Positions 51,577 to 60,596 of a DNA stretch of 64,000 nucleotides are shown one piece after another. Source of the stretch: Mycolicibacterium arabiense (GTDB taxonomy: Bacteria > Actinomycetota > Actinomycetes > Mycobacteriales > Mycobacteriaceae); the NCBI RefSeq assembly GCF_010731815.2, contig NZ_AP022593.1, forward strand, positions 3,906,001 to 3,970,000. Direction: 5' to 3'. Both the position numbers and the translations under genes were made by a program. Each line of letters begins with the position of its first letter. Positions within the stretch are counted from its first letter, which is position 1. The notes under the pieces are model-generated. The model had not been told where the DNA came from and ran no database searches. It saw only the letters and a list, made by a program, of their open reading frames with translations.

Positions 51577-52653
51577 ATGCGCATCGTCATCACCGGGGCA
51601 TCCGGCAACGTCGGGACGGCGTTGCTGCGCCGACTCGTCGAGTCGGGAGCGGATCACGAACTCGTCGGCGTCGTGCGGCGCCCGCCCGAGCCGACCGGCG
51701 TGTACGCAAACGTCCGCTGGCACGAACTCGATCTCGCAGAACCAAGTGCGACATCGCAATTGCAGACCATCTTCGACGGCGCCGACGCCGTCGTCCACCT
51801 CGCCTGGGGCTTCCAGCCCACCCGCAACGTCGACTACCTGTCCCGCGTCGGCGTCGGCGGGACGTCCGCGGTCCTCGAGGCCGCGCACGCCGCGTCGGTG
51901 GGGCACCTGCTGCACATGTCTTCCGTGGGTGCGTACGCGAAGGGCCGCTACGGCCAGCGGGTGGACGAGTCGTTGCCCACCACCGGCATCTCCACGTCGC
52001 CCTACAGCAGGCACAAGTCGGCCGCCGAATCGATCCTCGACGACTACGAGCGCAAGCACCTCGACGGCGGTGTGCCGATCACCAGGATGCGGCCCGGTTT
52101 CATCGTGCAGCGCGCCGCGGCGAGCGGATTGATGCGGTACGCGTTGCCCGGCTTCGTGCCGATGATGGCGGTGCCCCTGCTGCCGCTGCTGCCACTCGAC
52201 CGGCGACTGTGCATCCCGCTGATCCACGCCGACGACGTCGCGGACGCCTTCGTCAGCGCCATTGAGCATCGTGCCGCAGGCCCGTTCAACCTGGCCGGGG
52301 AGCCACCACTGACGCGTGAGCACGTCGCCGAGGTGCTGGGTGCCAAGTCCCTGCACGTGCCGTCCTGTGTGCTGGGGGCGCTCGTCGACGTCAGCTGGCG
52401 CGCGCGTCTGCAGCCCATCGACCGCGGTTGGCTCGACCTGGCCTTCAGCGTGCCGTTGCTCGACACCACCCGTGCCCGCGAAGAATTGGGCTGGGAGCCG
52501 AAGTGGTCGTCGGTCGAGGCGCTGGGCGACGTCATCCACGGCGTCGCGCAGGAAGCGCACGCCGACAGCCCACCTCTGCGCCGTCGATCGCTGCTCGAAC
52601 AGTTGCAGCGCGACCTCACCAAGGGTCTGCTGACCACCAGGCACCTTCCGTAG
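51577..52653 (+). CDS. NAD-dependent epimerase/dehydratase
   Basis: 358 residues from ATG 51577, because GGGAAG lies 7 bp upstream; GTG 51562 is an in-frame alternative. RIVITGASGNVGTALLRRL binds NAD, LHMSSVGAYAKG has the Ser and SPYSRHKSAAE the YxxxK-type motif (Y then K). Extended SDR of atypical type; substrate unknown. It runs straight into the flavoprotein gene, whose GTG shares one base with its stop. Confidence 0.85.
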   Translation: MRIVITGASGNVGTALLRRLVESGADHELVGVVRRPPEPTGVYANVRWHELDLAEPSATSQLQTIFDGADAVVHLAWGFQPTRNVDYLSRVGVGGTSAVLEAAHAASVGHLLHMSSVGAYAKGRYGQRVDESLPTTGISTSPYSRHKSAAESILDDYERKHLDGGVPITRMRPGFIVQRAAASGLMRYALPGFVPMMAVPLLPLLPLDRRLCIPLIHADDVADAFVSAIEHRAAGPFNLAGEPPLTREHVAEVLGAKSLHVPSCVLGALVDVSWRARLQPIDRGWLDLAFSVPLLDTTRAREELGWEPKWSSVEALGDVIHGVAQEAHADSPPLRRRSLLEQLQRDLTKGLLTTRHLP

Positions 52654-53795
52654 TGCCCCGACGAGGTCACGCACCGGTCGTCGTCATCGGCTCGGGCCCG
52701 TGCGGTCTCGCGATCGCCCGCCAACTGCTGCACGAGCAGGACGTCGAGGCCTCGATCCTGGACCGGGCCTCCGCCCCGGCGGCGACCTGGCGGGCCCGCT
52801 ACGACGGGTTCCGGTTGAACACCTGCGGCTTCTGGTCGCACCTTCCCGGGCAACGCATCCCGCTGTCCCGCGGCCGCTGGCCGACGCGCGACGACATGGT
52901 CGCTTACTTCGACGACTACGCCCGCCAGCAGGGACTGCGGCCCGAGTTCGGCGTCACGGTAACTCGAGTGGACCGTCGCGACGGTGTCTGGGAGCTGACT
53001 ACCGATGTCGAAACCCGAACTGCCGCAGCGGTGATCGTCGCCACGGGCAACTACCACACGCCCGACCTGCCGGCCTGGCCCGGCATGGAAGGCTTCACCG
53101 GTGACGTCGTCCACTCCGCGGACTACCGGAACGCCGAACGCTTCGCAGGCCTCGACGTCCTCGTGGTCGGCTCGGGCAACTCGGCCACCGACATTGTGCT
53201 GCAGCTCTGCGACGGCGTCGCACGACGCGTGACGATGGCAGTGCGGGCAACGCCGCACTTCGTCCCCCGGTCCGCGGCAGGCATCCCGGTCGATGCGTTC
53301 AGCCCGGCGTTCAGTCGGCTGCCGGTTCCGGTGCTCGACCGCGCGGCGGCCGTAATGCAGCGGGCCTGGTTCGGCGATCTGACCGATCGGGGGCTGCCGA
53401 CACCCACGGAAGGCATCTACACCGCGCTGCTCTCCGAGGGCCGCATCCCGACAATCGGCGACCAGTTGGTGCCGCGGATCATGGACGGCCGGATCCGGGT
53501 CGTCGGCGCCGTGGAGTCGTTCGACGTGGACCGGGTCCTGCTGGCCGACGGCACGTCGGTCGAGCCGGACGTGGTGATCGCGGCCACCGGCTACCGTCGC
53601 GGTCTCGAGCCCATGGTCGGCCACCTCGGCGTGCTCGATGCCGACGGCGGGCCGGTGTCGAACGGATTGCCAAGCGCCGCACCGGGACTGTGGTTCGCCG
53701 GTTACGACGAGCCGTTGATCGGGCCGCTGAAGTCGTTCCGGCTGGGAGCCTCGCCACTGGCGGCCGACGTGGCCCGGTACGTCGCGGCGGTGTGA
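52653..53795 (+). CDS. Flavin-containing monooxygenase-like NAD(P)/FAD protein
   Basis: 380 residues from GTG 52653, no ribosome site, start overlapping the previous stop as TAGTG, so coupled. VVVIGSGPCGLAIARQLL binds FAD; RLNTCGFWSHLPGQRIPLSR resembles Trk/FMO substrates entry; VLVVGSGNSATDIVLQL is the second, NADPH, Rossmann site. IVATGNYHTPDLPAWPG is the FMO ATG motif. Probably an N- or Baeyer-Villiger-type oxidation of an unknown metabolite, together with the epimerase. Confidence 0.85.
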   Translation: MPRRGHAPVVVIGSGPCGLAIARQLLHEQDVEASILDRASAPAATWRARYDGFRLNTCGFWSHLPGQRIPLSRGRWPTRDDMVAYFDDYARQQGLRPEFGVTVTRVDRRDGVWELTTDVETRTAAAVIVATGNYHTPDLPAWPGMEGFTGDVVHSADYRNAERFAGLDVLVVGSGNSATDIVLQLCDGVARRVTMAVRATPHFVPRSAAGIPVDAFSPAFSRLPVPVLDRAAAVMQRAWFGDLTDRGLPTPTEGIYTALLSEGRIPTIGDQLVPRIMDGRIRVVGAVESFDVDRVLLADGTSVEPDVVIAATGYRRGLEPMVGHLGVLDADGGPVSNGLPSAAPGLWFAGYDEPLIGPLKSFRLGASPLAADVARYVAAV

Positions 53796-53805
53796 CGACG
53801 CCGAC

Positions 53806-53836
53806 ATGGTTAGTGCCCTAACCATTAGCGTACTAT
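53806..53836 (+). promoter_or_regulatory. OhrR-type operator and leaderless -10
   Basis: ATGGTTAG, 4 bp and CTAACCAT (53806-53825) is a perfect 8-bp inverted repeat. TACTAT (53831-53836) fits the -10 and ends 7 bp before GTG 53844. A repressor on the palindrome would block the promoter. Confidence 0.75.
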
Positions 53837-53843
53837 CGAAGGC

Positions 53844-54335
53844 GTGACCACTACCACGACGGTCGAGGCCGACGCGCTCGCTCTCGAGCAGCAGGTGTGC
53901 TTTGCGCTCGCCGTCACCAACCGTGCAGTGCTGTCGGTCTACCGGCCGCTGCTCGAGCCGCTCGGGCTGACCCACCCGCAGTACCTGGTGATGCTCGCGC
54001 TGTGGGACCACCGAAAGGCATCGGCGGACGGCTCGGACCCGATGTCGGTCAAACAGATCGCGACGGCATTGCAGCTGGATTCGGCGACGCTGTCACCGAT
54101 GCTCAAGCGCCTCGAAGCGTTGGGCTTCATCACCCGGACCCGCAGCGCCGTCGACGAGCGGACCACGCGCGTGGAGTTGACCGAGGCCGGCGTCGAGTTG
54201 CGCGAGCAGGCGCTGGAGATCCCGCCCGCCGTGGTGGAGCGACTCGGCGTCGACCTGTCCGAACTGCACGAGCTGCGCCGTGCGCTCACCCGCGTCAACT
54301 CGGCCGCGCTCGCGGCGGGTGCGCTGGAACGCTGA
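53844..54335 (+). CDS. MarR/OhrR-like peroxide-sensing regulator
   Basis: 163 residues from GTG 53844. EQQVCFALAVTNRAV has the Cys (C19) at the place of the redox Cys of OhrR, followed by YRPLLEPLGLTHPQYLVMLA. Winged helix with DSATLSPMLKRLEALGFITR. OhrR repressors lose DNA binding when Cys is oxidised by organic peroxide. The usual partner Ohr is not adjacent; the next gene is DUF5313, 26 bp downstream. A perfect palindrome just upstream implies autoregulation. Confidence 0.85.
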   Translation: MTTTTTVEADALALEQQVCFALAVTNRAVLSVYRPLLEPLGLTHPQYLVMLALWDHRKASADGSDPMSVKQIATALQLDSATLSPMLKRLEALGFITRTRSAVDERTTRVELTEAGVELREQALEIPPAVVERLGVDLSELHELRRALTRVNSAALAAGALER

Positions 54336-54361
54336 TTACCCCCCGACCCTCAGGAGTGAAG

Positions 54362-54793
54362 ATGTCCGCCGACACGGCGTCCGCCGACAAGCCCAACCTC
54401 TGGCAGTACCTCACGTACTGCTACGGCCGCCGGCTACCCGCCTCGATGAACCGTTGGGTTGCCGAGGATCTCGCCGGCGACGGTGCGGTGCGCAGGCACG
54501 TCATCCGAATGGCGATCCCACCGCTGCTCGTGCTCGGTCCGCTGTGGTTGATCCCCGCCTCGTTCTACGTGCACCTCGAGATGACGGCGCCGATCTACAT
54601 CTGGGCGGTGCTCATGGCCGTAGCTCTCAACAAGGTGTGGCGTCGCCACCGCCTCGCGACGCACGGCATGGACCCCAACCTGGTCGACGTGATCAAGCGC
54701 AAGCGCGACGCCCACATCCACGACGACTACGCCCGCCGCTTCGGACCCCGTCCCGAAGAGGCCAAGTGGCAGCAGAACAGCAGCCCCTTCTGA
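54362..54793 (+). CDS. DUF5313 small membrane protein
   Basis: 143 residues from ATG 54362, with AGGAG 5 bp upstream. Typical start PNLWQYLTYCYGRRLPASMN, then two membrane helices (about 55-72 and 75-95), and a basic C-terminus with HGMDPNLVDVIKRKRDAHIH. Family function unknown, restricted to actinobacteria as far as I recall. Follows the OhrR-like gene closely, so likely under its control. Confidence 0.8.
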   Translation: MSADTASADKPNLWQYLTYCYGRRLPASMNRWVAEDLAGDGAVRRHVIRMAIPPLLVLGPLWLIPASFYVHLEMTAPIYIWAVLMAVALNKVWRRHRLATHGMDPNLVDVIKRKRDAHIHDDYARRFGPRPEEAKWQQNSSPF

Positions 54794-54800
54794 CCCCAGG

Positions 54801-56993
54801 TCAGCCGACCGGGGCAGGCTCCTCGCGCCGCTCCAGCTTGTTGCCCTCGATGTCCACGTCGGGCACGTACCTCTCGAACCAGCGGGAGTGGACCCACGCC
54901 TTGCTGCCGAGCATGGCCAGCACGGCCGGGATCAGCGTCAGGCGCACGACGAACGCGTCGAGGAACACGCCGACCGCCAGCGTCAGGCCGACCGATTTGA
55001 TGATCGGGTCGCCGCCTGCGAGGAACGCGATGAAGACGCCGAACATGATCAGCGCCGCCGCGGTGACGACGCGGGCGGTGAGCCCAACACCGTCGCGCAC
55101 GGCCTGCTTGGCGTCGCCCGAGTCGCTGCTGTACTCCTCCTTGATGCGCGACACCACGAACACCTGGTAGTCGCTCGACAGGCCGAAGATGATGGCGAGC
55201 ACGATGATCGGCAGGAAGCTGATCGTCTCGCCGGGCGTGATGCCGAGAAGTCCTGCGGCCCAGCCCCACTGGAAGACGGCGACCTGCACGCCCATGGCCG
55301 CGAAGACCGACAGCAGGAAGCCGACGATCGACGTGATCGGCACGATGGCCGTGCGGAACGCGATGGTCAGCAGGACGAACGCCAGCCCGACCACCACGAC
55401 CAAGAAGATTGGCAGCGCTGCGGCCAGCTTGTCGGAGGTGTCGATGTTGGACGCGGTGGTGCCGCCCACCAGGATCGAGGCGCCGGTGTCGCCCACGATG
55501 GCGTCGCGGTCGGCGCGGATGCGCTTCACGAGGTCCGCGGTCGCGGTGTCGTTGGGCCCGGTCGACGGGATCACCTGGATGATGGCCGCACCGTTCTGCA
55601 CCATCGCCGGCGCTGCGACGACGACGCCTTCCTCGCGCTTGAGGTTGTCGGCGATCGCCTGCACGGCAGCGGGATTCGGCGCGTTGGAGAGGTCGGCGAC
55701 GACGAGCAGCGGGCCGTTGAACCCGGCGCCGAGGCTGTCGGCTGTCAGGTCGTAGGCCTTGCGCGAGGTATTGGTCTCGGGCTGGGAGGCGCCGCTGGGT
55801 AGGCCGAGGTGCATGCCGAGGGCCGGTAGACCCGTGACGATGAGGGCCGAGACGCCGGCGATCAGCAGCGGGACGCGGAAGCGCACGACGAAGCGTGCCC
55901 ACGCGGCGCCCGCGGTGCGGCGCGGGGTGTAGGCGGCGACGAGCGCGGCTTCCTTCGGGCGCTGCGGCTGCAGGGGTGCCTTGATGAACTTCGACACCCG
56001 GTTGCCCGCGAAGCTGAGGAGGGCGGGCAGCAGGGTGAGGGCGATCAGCAGGGCGACCAGGACCGAGACCGCGGCGGCGATGCCCATGTAGGTGAGGAAC
56101 GGGATGCCCACGACGGCCAGGCCGCACAGCGCGATGATCACGGTGAGCGCGGCGAAGACGACGGCGCTGCCCGCGGTGCCGACGGCGAGGCCGATCGACT
56201 CCTCACGCGGTTTCAGCAGCAGCAGGTTGTTGCGGTAGCGGTTGAGGATGAACAGCGCGTAGTCGATGCCGCAGGACAGGCCGAGCATCAGGGCGAGTGA
56301 CAGTGCGGCCGATGGCATGTCGACGAATGCGGCGGCGGCGAAGATGCCCAGCGCGCCGATGCCGACGCCGATGCTGGCGGTCAGGATGGGCAGCCCGGCG
56401 GCGACGACCGCGCCGAACGTGACGAGCAGGATCAGGAACGCGACGGCGATGCCGATGATCTCGGGCAGGTGCGGGACGCTGACCTTGTAGCCGGGGAAGA
56501 CGCTGCCGGAGTACTCGACCTGCACGCCTGCGGACTGGGCGGGTGCCATGGCGTCGGTCAGGCCCTTGAGCGCCTGGTCGTTCACCTCGCCGGGGGCGGC
56601 CTTCCACTGGACGGTGCCGAGGCCGACGCGGCCGTCGGGGGAGACGAGGCGGGTCTGGCTCGGCCCTGCCGCGGCGGCGATGTCGGGCTGCCTGCCGAGT
56701 CCGGCGATTGCGTTGTCGATGGGGCCTGCCAGGGCGGGGTCGGCGAGGCTACGGCCGTCGGGTGCGGCGAACGTGATCTGGGTCTGGGCGCCGCTGAAGG
56801 CGGGCAGCTTCTGCTTGAGCTGCTCGACGGCCTGCTGGGACTCGGTGCCGGGGATGCTGAAGTCGTCACTGGGTTCGCCGCGCAGACCGATGCCCGCTGC
56901 GGCGACGACGCCGAGCAGTGCCAGCCAGCTGACCAGCACCAACCACCGGCGGCGGTAGCTGAAGCGTCCGAGGGCGTAGAGATAGCGCGACAT
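54801..56993 (-). CDS. MmpL/RND-family membrane transporter
   Basis: 730 residues from ATG 56993, with AAGGA 8 bp upstream; the GTG at 56996 is less suited. Two halves each with a large outer loop: helices around 18-40 and 175-330, and again 520-690. The proton-relay Asp-Tyr pairs are in CGIDYALFILNRYRN and SSDYQVFVVSRIKEEY. Exports lipids or other hydrophobic molecules; the substrate cannot be told. The gene lies downstream of the acyl-CoA carboxylase gene (102 bp), so a lipid link is likely. Confidence 0.88.
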   Translation of the reverse strand: MSRYLYALGRFSYRRRWLVLVSWLALLGVVAAAGIGLRGEPSDDFSIPGTESQQAVEQLKQKLPAFSGAQTQITFAAPDGRSLADPALAGPIDNAIAGLGRQPDIAAAAGPSQTRLVSPDGRVGLGTVQWKAAPGEVNDQALKGLTDAMAPAQSAGVQVEYSGSVFPGYKVSVPHLPEIIGIAVAFLILLVTFGAVVAAGLPILTASIGVGIGALGIFAAAAFVDMPSAALSLALMLGLSCGIDYALFILNRYRNNLLLLKPREESIGLAVGTAGSAVVFAALTVIIALCGLAVVGIPFLTYMGIAAAVSVLVALLIALTLLPALLSFAGNRVSKFIKAPLQPQRPKEAALVAAYTPRRTAGAAWARFVVRFRVPLLIAGVSALIVTGLPALGMHLGLPSGASQPETNTSRKAYDLTADSLGAGFNGPLLVVADLSNAPNPAAVQAIADNLKREEGVVVAAPAMVQNGAAIIQVIPSTGPNDTATADLVKRIRADRDAIVGDTGASILVGGTTASNIDTSDKLAAALPIFLVVVVGLAFVLLTIAFRTAIVPITSIVGFLLSVFAAMGVQVAVFQWGWAAGLLGITPGETISFLPIIVLAIIFGLSSDYQVFVVSRIKEEYSSDSGDAKQAVRDGVGLTARVVTAAALIMFGVFIAFLAGGDPIIKSVGLTLAVGVFLDAFVVRLTLIPAVLAMLGSKAWVHSRWFERYVPDVDIEGNKLERREEPAPVG

Positions 56994-57095
56994 CACGAGT
57001 CCTTGGAGATGACAGTTTCAGGGCAAGTGTCTACATGCCCACTCGTCATCGATTCATTCGTGTGATGTCCGCCGCAGCAGCGCTCGCGGGGTGAC

Positions 57096-58685
57096 TCACC
57101 AGGTGTCGACGAACCTCCTCGGCAGGTCGGGCCGGGGATGGGCTGCGGCCGCGGCTAGTGTGCTGGCGATCACGCCGCGGGTCTCTGCGGGGTCGATGAC
57201 GTCGTCGATCTCGAACAGCATGGCGGCGTTGAGGGCCTTGGCGTTGTCCTGCGCCGCGGCGGTGGCTTGGGCGACGATGCGCTCGCGTTCGGCGTCGTCG
57301 GCGATGGCCTCGAGTTCCTTGCGCATGCCGAGGCGGACGGCGCCTTCCAGACCCATCGGCCCGAGGTGGGCGCCAGGCCACGCCACGGTCAGCAGGGGTT
57401 CGTGCAAGCTGCCGCCGGCCATCGCCTGCGCGCCGAGACCGTAGCCGCGACGCAGGACGACGGCGATCAACGGCACCGTCAGCGATGCACCCGCGACCAG
57501 CAGCCGTGAGCCGCGGCGGACCAGGCCCTCTGCCTCGGCGGCGGGACCGACCATGTAGCCCGGGCAGTCGATCAGCGAGATCACCGGCAACCCGAATGCC
57601 TCGCACAGCTGCAGGAAGCGCGCGGCCTTATCGGCGGCGCCCGCGGTGATCGCGCCCGCCATGACGCGGGTGTTGTTGGCGATGACACCGACCGGTCGGC
57701 CCTCGATGCGGGCGAGCGCGGTGACCATCTCGGGGGCGAAGCGCTCGCGCAGGAAGGTGACAGTGCCGGTGTCGGCGAGGGTTTCGATGATCGGGTTGAC
57801 GACGTACGCGCGCCGGGCGCGTTCGGGTACGAGGGTGCGCAGCGCGGTCTGGTCGGCGGCCGGTCCGGGCGCGGTGGTGCCCTGGAAATAGCCGATCAGC
57901 GTCTTGGTGACGGCGACGGCTGCGGCCTCGTCGGGCACGACGACGTCGACGACCCCGTTGGGAGCCTGCGTCGAGATCGGACCCACGTCGTCGGGGTGGA
58001 CGTCGCCGAGGCCGCCGCCGGCGATCATCGCGGGCCCGCCCATGCCGATGGTGGCGTCCTCGGTGGCCACGATCAGGTCCGAGCAGCCGGCGATGACGGC
58101 GTTGCCCGCGAAGCACCGGCCCTTCACGATTGCGATGCGCGGCACCAGGCCCGACAGCTTCGCCCACAGCGCGAATGCCCGGACGTCGAGCGAGGACACG
58201 ACGGGGTGGTCGGTGTCGCCCGGCCGTCCGCCGCCGCCCTCGGCGAAGAAGACCGTGGGCAGGCGGAGTCGCTCGATCAATTCGAACAGGCGGTCCTTCT
58301 TGCGGTGCCCGAGTACGCCCTGAGTTCCTGCCAGGACGGTGTAGTCGTAGGAGAGCACGGCGCATGTACTGCGTTCGGTGCCGAAGCGGTCGCCGTTGAT
58401 GCGGGCGGTGCCGGCGATCAAGCCGTCAGCGGGGGTGCGAGCGATCAGGTCGTCGACGTCGCGGCGGTTCCGCTGGGCTGCGATCGCGAACCGGCCGTAC
58501 TCGACGAACGAGCCGGGGTCGACGAGGTCGTCGAGGTTCTCCCGCGCCGTTCGGCCACCCGCCGCGTGTCTGCGTTCGACCGCCTCGGGCCGGGCCTGGT
58601 CTTCGGTGAGTCGTCGGCGGCGCAGGAGATACCGGTGGTCCTCGCGGAGCGAGTCGTCCGGCTCCTGAGAGTCGTGTTCAGCCAT
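57096..58685 (-). CDS. Acyl-CoA carboxylase carboxyltransferase (AccD-type) subunit
   Basis: 529 residues from ATG 58685, starting inside the last codons of the HNH gene (8-bp overlap). N-terminal carboxyltransferase half with TARENLDDLVDPGSF, GGGGRPGDTD and ATIGMGGPAMI, C-terminal half with SLIDCPGYMVGPAAEAEGL and HEPLLTVAWPGAHLGPMGLE. Carboxylates an acyl-CoA with an AccA-type biotin subunit elsewhere. Product would feed fatty or mycolic acid synthesis. No ribosome site, so translation may depend on the HNH gene. Confidence 0.88.
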   Translation of the reverse strand: MAEHDSQEPDDSLREDHRYLLRRRRLTEDQARPEAVERRHAAGGRTARENLDDLVDPGSFVEYGRFAIAAQRNRRDVDDLIARTPADGLIAGTARINGDRFGTERSTCAVLSYDYTVLAGTQGVLGHRKKDRLFELIERLRLPTVFFAEGGGGRPGDTDHPVVSSLDVRAFALWAKLSGLVPRIAIVKGRCFAGNAVIAGCSDLIVATEDATIGMGGPAMIAGGGLGDVHPDDVGPISTQAPNGVVDVVVPDEAAAVAVTKTLIGYFQGTTAPGPAADQTALRTLVPERARRAYVVNPIIETLADTGTVTFLRERFAPEMVTALARIEGRPVGVIANNTRVMAGAITAGAADKAARFLQLCEAFGLPVISLIDCPGYMVGPAAEAEGLVRRGSRLLVAGASLTVPLIAVVLRRGYGLGAQAMAGGSLHEPLLTVAWPGAHLGPMGLEGAVRLGMRKELEAIADDAERERIVAQATAAAQDNAKALNAAMLFEIDDVIDPAETRGVIASTLAAAAAHPRPDLPRRFVDTW

Positions 58686-60384
58686 GGTGATCGAACTGTA
58701 TGCGGCGGCGGTCTTCCTCTTCGTTGAGGCGGCGGTCGTCGGCGATGCGTTGCGTGCGGTCTTGGGCGCGGGTGCGTTGGCGGCGGGGCATGGTGAGGCC
58801 CCTGTTTGTCTGTGCCCGTGCTCGTTCGGCTTGCTCGGTGGTGATCGTGACCGGTGCGGTGGGCGCGCACAGGCTGGGGAAGAGCAGCTTGCAGCCTGGT
58901 TCGGTGGCGTACGTCTGGCCGCGTGGTGAGGTCCAGATGATGGTGCCGTCTGGGAGCTGTCGATCGCGCCAGCCGGTGGGTCCGCCCCAGAAGGTTTTCA
59001 AGAGGTGGTGTCGACGGCATAGGCATTTGAGGTTCGACGCGCAGGTCGGTCCGATCGGCCACGCGATGGTGTGGTCGATGTCGGCGGTCGTGGCTGGTTC
59101 GCTGCACCCTGGGAAGCGGCAGGTGAGGTCTCGGCACCGCACGAACTCGGCGAGCCGGCGCGATGGGGTGTAGCGGGGTTCGGGTGGGCTGTCGCCGGGG
59201 TGGCGAACCTTGTGGATCTTCGCGGTGAGCGCGAAGCGCCGGGTCAGGGCCCCGGGGAGGAACGGGCCGCCGATGATGGTGCCGGGGCGAGTGGCGGGGG
59301 ATTGGCGATGGGTGTTGGCGGGGCCGTTGGTGTTGGTGTCAGCCGCGGGCGCGGGATGGTCGCTGGTGTCTGCATCCTTGGCGCTCGTCTGGTCATTCGA
59401 GACATGCTCGGCCGGGTCATTCTTGGCTGGCTCGTCTTGGTGCTTCGTATCTCCACCCGGCTTATCGGCGCCGTTATCGTTGCCGCCCAATTCATCCCAG
59501 GTGGTCATCTCCGACAGGGGCTTGTCAAACAGCGGGTCGGGGTCGCCGTCGAGCGCTGCATCCTGCGCGACGGCCGCATCACTGGTGTCATCGAGGGTGT
59601 CCTCGTTCACCACGACATAGACCACGGCGTTGCCCGTCGGAGGCGTCTTGGGCCCGGGGCAGTCGTTGCCAGCGCATATGCAGGGCAGGTAGTCGAGCCC
59701 TTGGGTGATGGAGTGGACCGCATCGGCGCGACGCTGCTCGACCGTCCGGGGATCGCCCGGGCACACGGTGTGGGCCAGGACGTTCAAGCGCTTCTCTAAG
59801 GCCTTGCCGTGGGTGGCGAACAGGGTGCCGAACATCGTGGCCATGCCGGAGCCGTCGTAGTCGAACTGGACGTTGCGGCCCTTGGCCGTGAGCTTCGTGC
59901 GGTACACCCCCTGCGGGTCGTGCTCGGCGACGATCGCGTCGATCGCGGTGGTGAGTTTCTCCTCCGACATGGGCGCCCAGTCGGTCAAGACTTCGGCGAA
60001 GGCCTTGTCGACTGCTATCTGGGCGTCGCGGTCGCGCACCAACGCCGTCCGCGTCGTGATCGCCGACACGACGCGGTAGGACACCAGCCCGTCTGCGAAC
60101 AACGCGGCCACGTGAGGCAGCCGATCCCGCAGGGCCGTGGCGATCAACAGCTGATGTGAAGCTGCGCTCTGAGTGATGTTCTGTTCGGCCCCGATCTCAG
60201 CAGCGACGGCACCCCAGTTGTCGAGGTACCACTGCTCACGATCCGCCGAGCCATCGGCGGCGTAAGCCTGATCGAGCAGCACGACCATCGCCGCGAGTCG
60301 CCGCGCGGTGGCCGCGGCCTCGACCCGCGCCCATTCCCCGACGGTGCCGGAGGCGTCGAAGGCGGTGGCGAATCGATCGAACAT
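58678..60384 (-). CDS. 13E12-family DUF222/HNH endonuclease protein
   Basis: 568 residues from ATG 60384. The DUF222 part (about 20-290) starts TVGEWARVEAAATARRLAAM; an acidic, Pro/Asn-rich linker (about 330-430) follows; the HNH part has CRDLTCRFPGCSEPA, DIDHTIAWPIGPT and CRRHHLLKTFWGG. In M. tuberculosis these repeated genes are LexA regulated. Here a LexA box overlaps the ATG and TATAAT lies 7 bp upstream, so the mRNA is leaderless. Biological role of the family is unknown. The AccD gene starts inside its 3' end. Confidence 0.88.
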   Translation of the reverse strand: MFDRFATAFDASGTVGEWARVEAAATARRLAAMVVLLDQAYAADGSADREQWYLDNWGAVAAEIGAEQNITQSAASHQLLIATALRDRLPHVAALFADGLVSYRVVSAITTRTALVRDRDAQIAVDKAFAEVLTDWAPMSEEKLTTAIDAIVAEHDPQGVYRTKLTAKGRNVQFDYDGSGMATMFGTLFATHGKALEKRLNVLAHTVCPGDPRTVEQRRADAVHSITQGLDYLPCICAGNDCPGPKTPPTGNAVVYVVVNEDTLDDTSDAAVAQDAALDGDPDPLFDKPLSEMTTWDELGGNDNGADKPGGDTKHQDEPAKNDPAEHVSNDQTSAKDADTSDHPAPAADTNTNGPANTHRQSPATRPGTIIGGPFLPGALTRRFALTAKIHKVRHPGDSPPEPRYTPSRRLAEFVRCRDLTCRFPGCSEPATTADIDHTIAWPIGPTCASNLKCLCRRHHLLKTFWGGPTGWRDRQLPDGTIIWTSPRGQTYATEPGCKLLFPSLCAPTAPVTITTEQAERARAQTNRGLTMPRRQRTRAQDRTQRIADDRRLNEEEDRRRIQFDHHG

Positions 60385-60397
60385 ACTTTCGATTATA
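60377..60397 (-). promoter_or_regulatory. LexA (SOS) box overlapping -10 and start codon
   Basis: TCGAACATACTTTCGA (60377-60392) matches the mycobacterial SOS box TCGAAC-N4-GTTCGA at all but one position. It spans the ATG at 60384 and touches TATAAT (minus strand 60397-60392), which is exactly 7 bp from ATG. LexA would cover both. Confidence 0.75.
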
Positions 60398-60583
60398 GGT
60401 CGTGGGTCGGACGCCGCCGGGCACCGAAAAGGCACCCTGACCAGGTTGTGGACGAAATCGGCACTGGGGATGAACCTGCTCGGGGACACCCACTTCGTCG
60501 GACCGTTGGTGTAACGGTCGACGGGATCGAAGCCAGGCACCACCCTTCGCCACAAGCGCAACAGCAACCGCCAATACCCCCGG

Positions 60584-60589
60584 TACGCT
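60584..60589 (+). promoter_or_regulatory. -10 element TACGCT for the phosphoesterase gene
   Basis: TACGCT fits TANNNT, 7 bp before ATG 60597, suggesting another leaderless message. The weak GAAGAA in between could serve as ribosome site instead. Confidence 0.35.
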
Positions 60590-60596
60590 CGAAGAA

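Noticed and set aside
52044..54011. 655-codon minus-strand open frame
   Set aside because: Antisense of the epimerase, flavoprotein and OhrR genes, all of which have motifs on the plus strand.
60385..60567. N-terminal extension of the 13E12 protein
   Set aside because: The open frame extends upstream but TATAAT and the LexA box fit ATG 60384 exactly, so the extension is untranslated.
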